A model generated the notes under the pieces. That model was given only the letters and a program-made list of their open reading frames with translations, searched no databases and was not told the DNA's origin. Both the position numbers and the translations under genes were made by a program. Shown piece after piece: positions 49,399 through 58,087 of a stretch of DNA of 64,000 bases; position 1 is the stretch's first letter, and the number at the start of each line of letters is the position of its first letter. The DNA comes from Clostridia bacterium (GTDB lineage Bacteria; Bacillota; Clostridia; Christensenellales; Aristaeellaceae). The stretch spans positions 36,090-100,089 of the forward strand of contig JAFSKN010000007.1 of the NCBI GenBank assembly GCA_017448975.1. The letters are read 5' to 3'.

Positions 49399-50589
49399 TT
49401 ACTTCTCGCCGATCAGGCGGGCGAAATTGTAGAAACCCAAATACCACACGCCGAAATCATGCCCGCCGGGCACATGCTGGAGCACGAAATTCTTTTCGCT
49501 CAGCTGTTCCGTCATGGGCTCCAAATTGTCCACGGCGGCGGAGGAGCTGGCCCGGGCAATGCTGTCCTCATTGCCGCAAATGCTGTAAAACACCCGCACG
49601 GGCAGCTCGGGATGGGCGGTCAGGGTGGCGGCGGTGATGGCCGCCGGGTTGGTGGTGGGGCAGGCGGAGAAAGCGCCGAAAGCGCTGAACAGGTCCAAAC
49701 ATTTGCCGATGCCAAGGTTGATGGTCTGCATGCCGCCCATGCTCAGGCCCGCCATGGCGCAGCGCTGGCGGTCCGTGATGTCCACGGCATACTTCGCCGC
49801 CAGGGCGGGCAGCAGGTCGTTGCGCAATTCCTGATCGAAGCTATAAAAGGCGTTTTGATCGGAGGTTTTGCCCGCCCGGCCGTTGGGGGTGACCACGATG
49901 AAGGGGGTGATTTCTCCCTTTTGGATCAGGTTGTCCATGATGCGCTTTACCTTGGAATCTTCGTTTGTCATGCCCCATTCGTATTCGCTGCCGCCGATGC
50001 CATGGCACAGGATCAGCAGATCGTAGGTTTGGGTTTCATCGTAGCCGTAGGGCAGGTACACGAAAGCGGTTTTTTCGTACAGGGAATTGTCGCCGAAGTA
50101 ATCGTGGGCCGCGTAGACGAATTTTTCAATGGTGCCCCGCTGCTCCGCCAGTCTGGTGTAGGCGGAGGGCACTTGATCCTCGTACACCGTGCCGCGCTCG
50201 GCCTTGATGGCGGCGTCAATATCCTCCTGGGAGGTGAAGGCCTGCCAGGCGGTGAAAGTCCCCTCCCCTTCAAAGGTAAAGTACAGGTCGTGCACGCCCG
50301 CTAAGCTGATCTTGAGGCGGTTTTCTTTGGTGACGCGGACGAACACGGCGGTGGCGATGGGATCGCCCTCCATGCCGTCGGCATACACGCGAATCACCAG
50401 CTTGCTGTCCGTGGCGCCTTTGATGCGCAGCAGGGACGCGCCCGCGCCGAAATCAACGCCGGTGCAGGCCAGGGCTTCCAAGCCGGGATTGTCCACCGTC
50501 ACTTCCATGTAGGGGTTCACCCCTTCCGCCACAGCGGAGCACAGAGAAAGCGCCAGCGCGAGCGCCAGCAGCAGCGACAGTTTTTTCAT
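49399..50589 (-). CDS. Secreted CE1-like esterase (feruloyl/acetyl esterase type)
   Basis: Exported alpha/beta hydrolase of 396 residues. Signal peptide MKKLSLLLALALALSLCSA ends near AVA-E (about residue 21). A beta-rich N-terminal part (about 24-115) resembles a carbohydrate-binding or accessory domain. The esterase domain follows: YLPYGYDETQTYDLLILCHG near 179-197, Ser283 in GLSMGG, Asp342 in GNEDS and His377 in PGGHDFG, the CE1 triad order. Such enzymes release ferulate or acetate from plant xylan. It lies between GH35 and pyrB on the minus strand, 14 bases after the GH35 stop, so polysaccharide breakdown is the shared role. Confidence 0.88.
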   Translation of the reverse strand: MKKLSLLLALALALSLCSAVAEGVNPYMEVTVDNPGLEALACTGVDFGAGASLLRIKGATDSKLVIRVYADGMEGDPIATAVFVRVTKENRLKISLAGVHDLYFTFEGEGTFTAWQAFTSQEDIDAAIKAERGTVYEDQVPSAYTRLAEQRGTIEKFVYAAHDYFGDNSLYEKTAFVYLPYGYDETQTYDLLILCHGIGGSEYEWGMTNEDSKVKRIMDNLIQKGEITPFIVVTPNGRAGKTSDQNAFYSFDQELRNDLLPALAAKYAVDITDRQRCAMAGLSMGGMQTINLGIGKCLDLFSAFGAFSACPTTNPAAITAATLTAHPELPVRVFYSICGNEDSIARASSSAAVDNLEPMTEQLSEKNFVLQHVPGGHDFGVWYLGFYNFARLIGEK

Positions 50590-50603
50590 GAAGAATGCCT
50601 CCT

Positions 50604-52832
50604 TTATAATGCCAGTTCGTATACCGGCTGCACCCGGATGCCGTTCAGGTCGGCGATCAGGGCGTTCACCTTTTCGTTCCGCGCGGCCATGGCGGATTCC
50701 ACGTTCACCGTGGCCCCCTGCCGCAGGGGCGCGATGTTCAGCACCAAGGGCGTTTGCAGCCTGCCCTTCACGTCCATGAGCCCAAATTCCCAGGTGTCCC
50801 CGTTGCAGAAATTGTCGCTGACCATTTCGTTGCCCAGGAACAGCATGCCGATGTCGCCCGCATAATCGATTTGCAGCCGGGCGTCCTTGAGGCGGTCAAG
50901 GGCGTCCTCGGGCACCTTCACCACCCAGCGGTGGGGGGCGGCCAATTCCGCCGTGACGGGGATTTCCCGGGCCTGTGCGTTGATTTGATACACCCCGAAG
51001 CAGCCGCCGTTTTCCTTCCGGACAGCGGCGGAATCAGAAAGCAGCCCGGCGGGATAAGTCTGCACCGTGTTTTCCGCCTGGGTGGTTTCCAGGCGCAGCT
51101 TTCCCTGCTCGTCTTCCAGCAGCGCCCCGTCGGTAAACAGCAAGCCGCCGTTTTTCAGCAGGTACATGCGGTTGGCATTTTCCCGGCCGATCACCAGCAC
51201 GTCCGTTTCCTTTCCGTCTTTGGAAACGGTAAAGAAATCCCTGCCGCCGCTTACTTTCGCGCCGTCCTCGAAGCGGAAAGCGCCGTCCATGCCGTCGGGG
51301 ATCATGAACACGTAGGTGGCCCGCCCCCCGATCACCGTGCGCAGCACGGGCTGGGCGTTGGCTTGTTTCAATAAAATGCCGTCCAAATCGAAATGGAAGG
51401 GCAGGATGGCGTTTTCTTCGGATGCCATGCCGATCTCAAAGCGGAAATCTTCACCGGCAGTGCGCAGCACGATTTCCTCCTGCTTCTTTTCGGGCATCAA
51501 GCGGTGATCCTGGAAATTATTGATGAACAGGAAGCCGCGTTTCCCGTCCGTGCGGACGGCGAAGCGCAGGGTATATAAATCTCTCGGGTCGATCTGGCTG
51601 GCTCCTTCCGGCAGCACCGTTTCCAGGGGCGCTAACCGGTCCCCGAAGGACGCGAGGAAGTAATGGATGGCTTTCAGGCGGCGGTAGGATTCCCGCACCT
51701 GACCGAATTCCCCTAAGGCCGCCTGATAATCGTAGGAGCGCTTGGGCACCTGGGCCTCGTTCATGTACGCGCCGGTTTTGCCCATGGGATTGGTGCCGCC
51801 CTGGAACATATAGTAGCCGATGAAATTGCAGCCGGAGCCCAACTTGATATTGGCTAAAGCGTCCACGCTCTTGTAGGGATAAATGAAGCGGTAGTAGTAG
51901 CAGCACATCATGCCCGCGCCCATTTCACAGCAGGCGTAGGGCCGGGTTTCCGGTTCGTATGCCGTGGTGAAATCGTCGGCGCAGGTCACGCCGTTGTGAT
52001 GGTAATCCTCGTAAATGTATTCCTCGGTGGCGGGATGCTCTCCCTTGTGGGAATAGAAGATCCAGGGCCGGTAGGCGTAGCCGCCCCACAGGGGCATGAC
52101 CTTCGGCGAATAGGCCGCCCCGCCCCAGGCGGTGCCGGTAAAGAAGGCGGGGATCAGGCCGCAGGAAAGGGCGATGTCCCGCAGGGCTAAGATGTATTTT
52201 TCTCCTTCCGTGCCGGGGCTGACCCACTCGTTGGAAATGCCCGTGGTCATTTCCCAGGGGGCGGAGGAGTGCATATACTCGTTGTCCAGCTGCACGCCGA
52301 TGACGGGGCCGCCGTCCTTGAAGAACAGCCCCCGCACCTGCTCGCCGATTTTGCCGTACAGGCGGCGCACGTAAGACAGGAAGACTTCGTTGGTGGTGCG
52401 CACCTCGAAGGGCTTGCCGTACAGCCAATCCGGCAGGCCGCCGTTGCGCACTTCGCCGTGATCGAAGGGGCCGATGCGCAGGATCACGTACAGGCCGTGC
52501 TTCGCGCACAGCGCCACAAACCGGCGCAGGTTTTTAGAGCCGGAAAAATCGAAAGTCCCTTCCTCTTCCTCGATGTGGTTCCAGAACAGGTAAGTGGACA
52601 CCACGTTCACGCCGCCTAAGCGCATTTTGATCAGCTCGTCCTCCCAGCGGTTTTCGTTCATGCGGCTGTAATGAAATTCGCCGGACACCGCCAGGAAGGG
52701 CTTGCCGTTTTTCTCCAAATAATAGTTGTTGAAGGAAAGCGTATCCCCGCTGGGGGAAACGCCGGTGAAATCCTCTCCCAAAGGGTACACGGGGGAGAGG
52801 GAAAGGGTTTTCAAATCGATTTCGTACCGCAT
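50604..52832 (-). CDS. GH35-like beta-galactosidase
   Basis: Protein of 742 residues without signal peptide. Start MRYEIDLKTLSLSP follows AAAGAAAGGATACAATCC; the frame extends 19 residues upstream without ribosome site. TIM-barrel motifs of GH35 are visible: SGEFHYSR near 50-57, YLFWNHIEEEEG near 81-92, LRIGPFDHGE near 118-127, and VQLDNEYM with acid/base Glu185. Glu303 in CCEMGAGM is a candidate nucleophile, in an atypical context (family members usually have ENW or EFW). C-terminal beta-sandwich domains fill about 400-742. First gene of the unit GH35, esterase, pyrB. Substrate: beta-galactosides of plant or host glycans (inference). Confidence 0.87.
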   Translation of the reverse strand: MRYEIDLKTLSLSPVYPLGEDFTGVSPSGDTLSFNNYYLEKNGKPFLAVSGEFHYSRMNENRWEDELIKMRLGGVNVVSTYLFWNHIEEEEGTFDFSGSKNLRRFVALCAKHGLYVILRIGPFDHGEVRNGGLPDWLYGKPFEVRTTNEVFLSYVRRLYGKIGEQVRGLFFKDGGPVIGVQLDNEYMHSSAPWEMTTGISNEWVSPGTEGEKYILALRDIALSCGLIPAFFTGTAWGGAAYSPKVMPLWGGYAYRPWIFYSHKGEHPATEEYIYEDYHHNGVTCADDFTTAYEPETRPYACCEMGAGMMCCYYYRFIYPYKSVDALANIKLGSGCNFIGYYMFQGGTNPMGKTGAYMNEAQVPKRSYDYQAALGEFGQVRESYRRLKAIHYFLASFGDRLAPLETVLPEGASQIDPRDLYTLRFAVRTDGKRGFLFINNFQDHRLMPEKKQEEIVLRTAGEDFRFEIGMASEENAILPFHFDLDGILLKQANAQPVLRTVIGGRATYVFMIPDGMDGAFRFEDGAKVSGGRDFFTVSKDGKETDVLVIGRENANRMYLLKNGGLLFTDGALLEDEQGKLRLETTQAENTVQTYPAGLLSDSAAVRKENGGCFGVYQINAQAREIPVTAELAAPHRWVVKVPEDALDRLKDARLQIDYAGDIGMLFLGNEMVSDNFCNGDTWEFGLMDVKGRLQTPLVLNIAPLRQGATVNVESAMAARNEKVNALIADLNGIRVQPVYELAL

Positions 52833-52914
52833 GGATTGTATCCTTTCTTTTGGATGCCTGCCGCTGTACCATTCGGAAGCGGCAATCAATTTCGTTCATC
52901 ATGCCCGGCGATTA

Positions 52915-53043
52915 CAGACCCCTCAGTCGGCTTCGCCGCCAGCTCCCCTGTTAGGGGAGCCCCATCGCCTCCCCTATAAGGGGAGGTGCCCCGAAGGGGC
53001 GGAGGGGTTTCCCAGCTGTAGGAGCGGATATCCGCCCCTACAT
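52915..53043. repeat. Cluster of dispersed gut-Firmicutes type palindromic repeats
   Basis: Three adjacent motifs: CCCCTCAGTCGGCTTCGCCG with CAGCTCCCCTGTTAGGGGAGC; CCTCCCC-TATAA-GGGGAGG with GCCCCGAAGGGGC; and GTAGGAGCGGATATCCGCCC then CTAC. Similar motifs are common between genes of Oscillospiraceae-like genomes (general knowledge). They lie in the 296-base gap between GH35 and the MmeI-like gene, which holds no gene. Confidence 0.65.
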
Positions 53044-53128
53044 CCGAAAACCGAACAATCTTGGGAAAGCCAGCACAATGAATGAGATACGTTTTTGGCA
53101 GACGTTATCAATTGTGCGCCTTTCGGAT

Positions 53129-55909
53129 TCACGAACGCGCTTCGCCGGTTTTTTCCTGGTACAGCCGCATCAGCCAGGCGACGCAGGCGGCCTCGTCCGT
53201 CTCCTTGATGGGCATGCCGTAGGCTTTCATCACGGCGCCGTCGTTGGCCTGGTGGGCCTTGCGGAGCTCGGGCGGCATGGTCAGGGGGTCATACAGGTCG
53301 GCCAGGGAGGAATCGGGATACAAAGCGCGGGCGTCTAAGATGGCCTGGGCCGTTTTTTCGATTTGCGCTTTTTGTTCATCCGTAGGCGTAGGCCAGGGGA
53401 AGTTGTTGTAAACAATACCTTTAGAATACTGATAATCGCTTTTCATTCTCCCAGCAACTGCCCTCATCCATGCCATATGAACATTTGATATTAAAACACC
53501 AAATAAGAACTTATCTCCATCAGGGATAATCAGCCCGCTGCCATTAATGATTATTTCAGGTTTGACGACACTTATCGGAACATAACGTCTGTTTTCAGAT
53601 GAAACTTTGGGAATTACGATCATTTCACGATCAGGCTGTGCTTCAAAAAAGAATAAATGCGGCACATCAGCTTTTTTTCTTGTTGGCTCTGCTGTGCTCT
53701 TTTCTCTTTCTTCTTTGATAATAGCCAGACGTTTCATCAATTCATGACTATTTCTGATAACAGAAGGCGAAACATCTTTTAACCAGAAACAATACCGAAT
53801 CTTGCCTTTGATTAGCTCGTCTGCTCCCATAAAAGGCCGAATGTATTGTTCCAAATTTGGCTCATATCGAAGTATTTCATTTCGTTCCTCTTCGGAAAGC
53901 ACGAATTGCTTGCTTCCAGCGACAGCACCATATGAAATAGTTGGAACGCTGCTTATAGGTGAAGCGCGATTGCAAATGATAACATTTTGTGAATTGACCA
54001 AATAGGCATTGATATTTTCAACTTGTTCCCTGCCGCCATTTGAGTATATGTATTTTATCGTATCTGAAATAGGACTGAAAGATATAATCACGCAATGAAC
54101 GTGCGCTTTCAATTTTGCTTCGCTGTCCCATTGAAATGTGCGATATGCAAAGTTAATGTGAATTTGATGCTGGAACATATATGTCCATAAAGGAGCAACC
54201 TGTTCGCCTTGTGTTATCGAGTTTGTTGAAACAAACGCAACATGAATAGATGTACCAGCGATAAAGTTTGCGGCTACGCCATACCATCCGGCGACGTAAT
54301 CTAAATCGCCTACTCCTTTTAATGCTTTGCCGAAAATACGAACAAGCTCTTGCTTCTGCTGTGCATTCTGTTCTTTCTTTCCCACGAACGGCGGGTTCCC
54401 CATGATATAATTCAGCTTTTCCTTGGGCACCACGTCGTTCCAGTCCATGCGCAGGGCGTTGCCCTCCACGATGTGGGCGTTGGTTTTCAGGGGCAGGAAG
54501 TCCAGGGACGTATGCACGATGTCCTCGGTGGCCTTCATCATTTGGTTTTCGGCGATCCAAAGGGCCGTCCGGGCGACGGTGACGGCGAAATCGTTGATCT
54601 CGATGCCGTAAAACTGGCTGATGCTCACCTTGATGGGCGAAATGTTTTCAAAGCCCATGGTGATCTGTCCATGGGAAAGGAGGGCCAGGATTTCGTTTTC
54701 GATCTTGCGGATGCTCAAATAGCTTTCGGTCAAAAAATTCCCGCTGCCCGCCGCCGGGTCCAGCCAGGACAGCCCGGCCAGCTTGTCCTGCAATTCCCGC
54801 AGCCGCTTTTCCTGGGTCTTTACCACGGCGATCTGCTTGATTTCTTCCAGCTCCGCTTTCAGATCGTCCAGAAACAGGGGGTCGATCACTTTATGAATGT
54901 TTTCGATGCTGGTATAGTGCATGCCGCCGCTGCGGCGGGTTTCCGGGTTCAGGGTGCTTTCAAACACAGCGCCGAAGATGGTGGGGCTGATTTCGCTCCA
55001 GTCAAAATTATCGGAGGCGTTGCGCAGGATCAGGTTCATGATCTCGTCGGTGAAGGGGGGAATTTCAATGTCCTCGTCGGAGAACAGGCCGCCGTTGACG
55101 TAGGGGAACGCGGCCAGCAGGGGATCGTCGTCGGCTAAATAGGGGTCCCGCTGTTCCGGCTTCTGATCCAGCACCCGGAACAGATCGCGCAGTCCCTTCC
55201 GGGCGTGGGCCGCGTCAAACTGGGCCATATAGTCGTGGAACATGCCCCGCTTGCCGAAAATGCCCGCGTCCTCCCCATACAGGCAGAACACGATGCGCAC
55301 GCACAGCTTGTTCAGGCTTTTCAGCGTTTCGGGATCGTCCGGCTTTTTGTACTGTTTAAGGAGCGCGTCGTAAATCTGCCCCACCAGACGCCCCGCGTCC
55401 AGGGAGAGCTTCATTTCGTCCGTGACCTGCTTGGTTTCCCTGTTGGTGAGGAAATCCAGCATGTGATATTTCATTTGCAGGTCGGAAAGCGTCAACTTCA
55501 CAGGCTTCGGCTTCCGCTGGTTCATATCGTAAATCCATATTTCCGCGAAATTGGATACGACGATCCAGCGGGCCTTTTCCTCAAAGGGCAGCCCGTTATC
55601 GTACATCTTCGCCTGCTCGTAGGGCGTCATGCCGTCATGGCCCGCCTGGGGCTTGTCCAGGGCGATGCCCAAGGATTTCTGCTCGATCAGCACGTGGGTC
55701 TCCGGGATATAAGCGTCAATGCGCTTGGTGTTCCCGTCCGGGCCGATCACTTTCTTTTCAAAATCGACGCGCTCCGTCACGCGCTCCACGCCGATGATAT
55801 TGGAAAGAATTTCGATCCAGTAAGAGCGCGCGTCCTCATCCTCGCGGCCCTTGTCGTTCCATCTGTAAAAGAATTGGCGGGCGGCTTCCCGCTGCTGGGC
55901 GTCTGTCAT
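53129..55909 (-). CDS. MmeI-like type IIL restriction-modification protein
   Basis: Single-chain endonuclease-methyltransferase of 926 residues (MmeI is about 919). The N-terminal nuclease has Asp65 and Glu76-x-Lys78 in RIDAYIPETHVLIEQKS, a PD-(D/E)xK site. A helical spacer (about 150-375) leads to an N6-adenine methyltransferase with motif I LDPAAGSGNF (383-392) and motif IV NPPF (505-508). The C-terminal third would read the target. DNA from about 53430 to 54370 (residues about 513-826) is strikingly AT-rich: the line 53701-53760 is 30 % GC against 67 % at 54421-54480. That block covers the target-recognition part, as if it was exchanged. The last 100 residues return to host composition. 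Promoter at 55963. Confidence 0.9.
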   Translation of the reverse strand: MTDAQQREAARQFFYRWNDKGREDEDARSYWIEILSNIIGVERVTERVDFEKKVIGPDGNTKRIDAYIPETHVLIEQKSLGIALDKPQAGHDGMTPYEQAKMYDNGLPFEEKARWIVVSNFAEIWIYDMNQRKPKPVKLTLSDLQMKYHMLDFLTNRETKQVTDEMKLSLDAGRLVGQIYDALLKQYKKPDDPETLKSLNKLCVRIVFCLYGEDAGIFGKRGMFHDYMAQFDAAHARKGLRDLFRVLDQKPEQRDPYLADDDPLLAAFPYVNGGLFSDEDIEIPPFTDEIMNLILRNASDNFDWSEISPTIFGAVFESTLNPETRRSGGMHYTSIENIHKVIDPLFLDDLKAELEEIKQIAVVKTQEKRLRELQDKLAGLSWLDPAAGSGNFLTESYLSIRKIENEILALLSHGQITMGFENISPIKVSISQFYGIEINDFAVTVARTALWIAENQMMKATEDIVHTSLDFLPLKTNAHIVEGNALRMDWNDVVPKEKLNYIMGNPPFVGKKEQNAQQKQELVRIFGKALKGVGDLDYVAGWYGVAANFIAGTSIHVAFVSTNSITQGEQVAPLWTYMFQHQIHINFAYRTFQWDSEAKLKAHVHCVIISFSPISDTIKYIYSNGGREQVENINAYLVNSQNVIICNRASPISSVPTISYGAVAGSKQFVLSEEERNEILRYEPNLEQYIRPFMGADELIKGKIRYCFWLKDVSPSVIRNSHELMKRLAIIKEEREKSTAEPTRKKADVPHLFFFEAQPDREMIVIPKVSSENRRYVPISVVKPEIIINGSGLIIPDGDKFLFGVLISNVHMAWMRAVAGRMKSDYQYSKGIVYNNFPWPTPTDEQKAQIEKTAQAILDARALYPDSSLADLYDPLTMPPELRKAHQANDGAVMKAYGMPIKETDEAACVAWLMRLYQEKTGEARS

Positions 55910-55950
55910 ATCCGGTCACCTCGTTTTTCGCGGCGCGGTCTTCGGTACAT

Positions 55951-56032
55951 AGAACCGTTGGTATTATACCAGATAGCGCGAGGCAGGGCAATGGTTCTGT
56001 TGAGAAAACGCATGGGTCACGAATGGTTCTGT
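55951..56032. promoter_or_regulatory. Three AAYGGTTCT repeats around the restriction-gene promoter
   Basis: AATGGTTCTGT occurs at 55990-56000 and 56022-56032, and its inverse (AACGGTTCT on the minus strand) at 55951-55959. The set brackets the MmeI-like promoter and lies between it and the divergent HTH gene, so it may be an operator cluster. Confidence 0.45.
55963..55991 (-). promoter_or_regulatory. Sigma-A promoter of the MmeI-like gene
   Basis: On the minus strand TTGCCC (55991-55986), 17-base spacer, TATAAT (55968-55963), 54 bases from the start codon. Confidence 0.7.
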
Positions 56033-56095
56033 ACAAATATGCTCTTTTTTTCTTTGTTTGCATGTCGTATGATAAGGCTGCGGGAGGGAAACGCC

Positions 56096-56689
56096 ATGAA
56101 GTACAGAAACGCGCAGGATATTTTTCCTGAAAACCTGCTCCGGCAGATTCAGAAATACGTGTCCGGGGAAACGGTTTACATCCCGGCGGGCAGCGTGAAG
56201 AAAGCCTGGGGGGAATCCTCCGGCTATCAGCAGTTCATCCGGGAGCGGAACGCGGACATGCGCGCCGCCTTTTCCCAGGGAAAAACCATCGGGGAATTGA
56301 TGGAGCAGTACGCGCTTTCCTATGATTCGGTGAAGCGCATCGTTTACAGCAGAAAGGAGGCCCCCATGCTGAAATACAGCGCCACTTTATCGTCCGCGAA
56401 AGCCTACGGGGAGGCGGAGAAAATGGACGCCTGGATTCATTTGTATCTCAATGAGGAGGGCAGGAACATTCCCTTTTCCGATGGGTTGAAGCTGTTCGAC
56501 CGGTATTATTTCAGCCCGGCGCTGATGCCCCTCCGGCTGTTCCGCCGGTGCGCCGGGCTTGGAGCCGGATATGAAATACCGCATCGACCCGGACTGGTTC
56601 GCCCAGCACGTGGAAAAGCTGGAACAGGCCATCCGGCAGGACGCCGATATGCCGCCCCTGATCGTCCATTATGTGGAAGGGGAATTTGA
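56096..56689 (+). CDS. CD3324-like/Mor-type helix-turn-helix protein, run on into next gene
   Basis: The first 88 or so residues form a known small HTH type: MKYRNAQDIFPENLLRQIQK, YQQFIRERNADMRAAF, GKTIGELMEQYALSYDSVKR and IVYSRKE, which looks complete. CGGGAGGGAAACGCC precedes the ATG. No stop codon ends it there; the frame continues through the ribosome site and into the next gene (from Met91) and finally into out-of-frame sequence after the frameshift near 56560, ending at 56689. So as written the protein is a 197-residue hybrid whose last 35 residues are nonsense (HRPGLVRPARGKAGTG). The HTH part is probably a DNA-binding regulator, divergent from the restriction gene. Confidence 0.7.
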   Translation: MKYRNAQDIFPENLLRQIQKYVSGETVYIPAGSVKKAWGESSGYQQFIRERNADMRAAFSQGKTIGELMEQYALSYDSVKRIVYSRKEAPMLKYSATLSSAKAYGEAEKMDAWIHLYLNEEGRNIPFSDGLKLFDRYYFSPALMPLRLFRRCAGLGAGYEIPHRPGLVRPARGKAGTGHPAGRRYAAPDRPLCGRGI

Positions 56690-56843
56690 ACTCAACGACG
56701 GCAACCACCGGCACAAGGCTTATGAAAACCTGGGCGTGGAAAACGTATGGGCCATCGTGTGGATCACAGAGGAAACGGAGTATCAGGATTTTTTGGCCCG
56801 GTACGGGGATTGCGTAAAGGATTGCAAAGTAATCCGTGGGTAA
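56366..56843 (+). pseudogene. ParB/Srx-like domain protein broken by a frameshift
   Basis: A start MLKYSATLSSAKAYGEAEKM has AGAAAGGAGGCCCCC upstream. The frame runs to LMPLRLFRRCAGL at about 56562; the natural continuation MKYRIDPDWFAQHVEKLEQA is in the +1 frame from 56571 and ends at 56843. It contains FELNDGNHRHKAYENLG, the DGxHRxxA motif of ParB and sulfiredoxin-like folds. Removing one G from the GGG at about 56559-56561 restores a 158-residue protein. A sequencing error is the simple alternative to a true mutation. Function unknown; ParB-like proteins of this size may bind nucleotides or DNA. Confidence 0.65.
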
Positions 56844-56858
56844 ATCCGCCCTGTAAGG

Positions 56859-56893
56859 AAACAGCACTTTGGGAGGCCGGGTGCTGTTTTTTC
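56859..56893 (+). terminator. Intrinsic terminator after the ParB-like gene
   Basis: AAACAGCAC pairs with GTGCTGTTT around a 13-base loop, followed by TTTC. Confidence 0.75.
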
Positions 56894-56929
56894 TTGTTCA
56901 CAATTTGTTCATAAAATTTTGCGCTGCTT

Positions 56930-56949
56930 TTAAAGTTGCCTTAAGGTTG
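56930..56949 (+). promoter_or_regulatory. Direct repeat TTAARGTTG upstream of the MacAB-type operon
   Basis: TTAAAGTTG (56930-56938) and TTAAGGTTG (56941-56949) are repeated with an 11-base period, as OmpR-type response regulators like. A weak -10 (TATTGT) lies 18 bases after TTAAGG. No two-component genes are adjacent. Confidence 0.4.
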
Positions 56950-57010
56950 ATCTGTTAAAAACTGTATTGTAAACCGATTCTTGCTCCGAGGGGGAGAAAG
57001 GAAGGAAACT

Positions 57011-58087
57011 ATGGAACTTCAAATGGATCCCGCGGCGATTTCCGCCGCAAAAGAAAAAGACGCGAAAAAAGCAAAGCGCAGGAAAAAAATTATCAAGCGG
57101 GTCATTTTGATCTTGCTTCTGCTGGCGGTGCTGGGAGGCCTGGGCTTTTTGGGCTATAAACGGCTGGAGGCGGAATATACGGTGACCTATCAGGAATACA
57201 CCGCCACCACCGGCACCATTTCCAATTCCCTGTCCTTCAGCGGCACTTTGCAGACCATCAACAATAAAACCTATACCGCCTCCGGCACCGTAACGGTGCG
57301 GAACTTGTACGTGAGCGTTGGCACGGATGTGAAAGCCGGGGATAAGCTGATGCGGCTCAGCAACGGCCAGACCTTAACGGCGGATTTCGACGGCCGGGTG
57401 AACCAGCTGCCGGTGGCTGAGGGCGACGAAGTGCCCAGCGGGGAAACCCTGGCGCAGGTGGTGGATTTCACCCACATGAAGGTATCCGTCCGGGTGGATG
57501 AATACGATATTTCCGATGTGAAAGCGGGGGACGCCTGCCGCGTCACCACCACCGCCACGGAAAACACCTTTGATTCCGTGATCGACAACATCAATTACGT
57601 TTCCTCCTCCACCGGCTCCGTGGCGTACTACACCGCCATCGCTTATGTGGACGTGCAGGACGGCGTATATCCCGGCATGCAGGTGACGGTGACGATCCCC
57701 AAGGAAGAAGCCGCGAACGTGGTGATCCTCAAGGAAGACGCCCTGAGCTTTGACCGCACCAACCAGGCTTATGTGTATCAGAAGGACGCCCAGGGCAATC
57801 TGCAGGAAGTATATGTGAAAACGGGCGTCAGCAACGGCAACTATGTGGAAATCACCGAAGGGCTCAAGAGCGGCGACACCGTGTTTGTGGAGGTGGAGGC
57901 TGAAACCACCAGCACCGCAAGCCTGCTGTCCAGCCTGTTCGGCAGGCAGAGCTTCATGGGCGGCGGCGGCAGCCGTCCCAGCTCTGGCAGCGGCAGCGGC
58001 GGAAGCGGCGGCAGCGGCAGCTGGCCCAGCGCGCCCGGCGGTTCCGGCGGATCAGGATCGGGCGGATTTGGCGGTGGCAGGCCATGA
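57011..58087 (+). CDS. MacA-like HlyD-family adaptor protein
   Basis: Membrane-anchored adaptor of 358 residues for the ABC exporter that follows. Start MELQMDPAAISAAKEKD has GAAAGGAAGGAAACT; a basic stretch KKAKRRKKIIKR precedes one membrane helix at about 33-52 (VILILLLLAVLGGLGFLGYK). The lipoyl/beta-barrel parts follow (ASGTVTVRNLYVSVGTDVKA, GDKLMRL, FDGRVNQLPVAEGDEV, then DEYDISDVKAGDACRV). The long coiled coil of Gram-negative MacA is missing, as in Gram-positive YknX-like adaptors. The tail from about 317 is Gly/Ser/Pro-rich, low complexity. It overlaps the ATPase gene by 4 bases. Confidence 0.9.
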   Translation: MELQMDPAAISAAKEKDAKKAKRRKKIIKRVILILLLLAVLGGLGFLGYKRLEAEYTVTYQEYTATTGTISNSLSFSGTLQTINNKTYTASGTVTVRNLYVSVGTDVKAGDKLMRLSNGQTLTADFDGRVNQLPVAEGDEVPSGETLAQVVDFTHMKVSVRVDEYDISDVKAGDACRVTTTATENTFDSVIDNINYVSSSTGSVAYYTAIAYVDVQDGVYPGMQVTVTIPKEEAANVVILKEDALSFDRTNQAYVYQKDAQGNLQEVYVKTGVSNGNYVEITEGLKSGDTVFVEVEAETTSTASLLSSLFGRQSFMGGGGSRPSSGSGSGGSGGSGSWPSAPGGSGGSGSGGFGGGRP

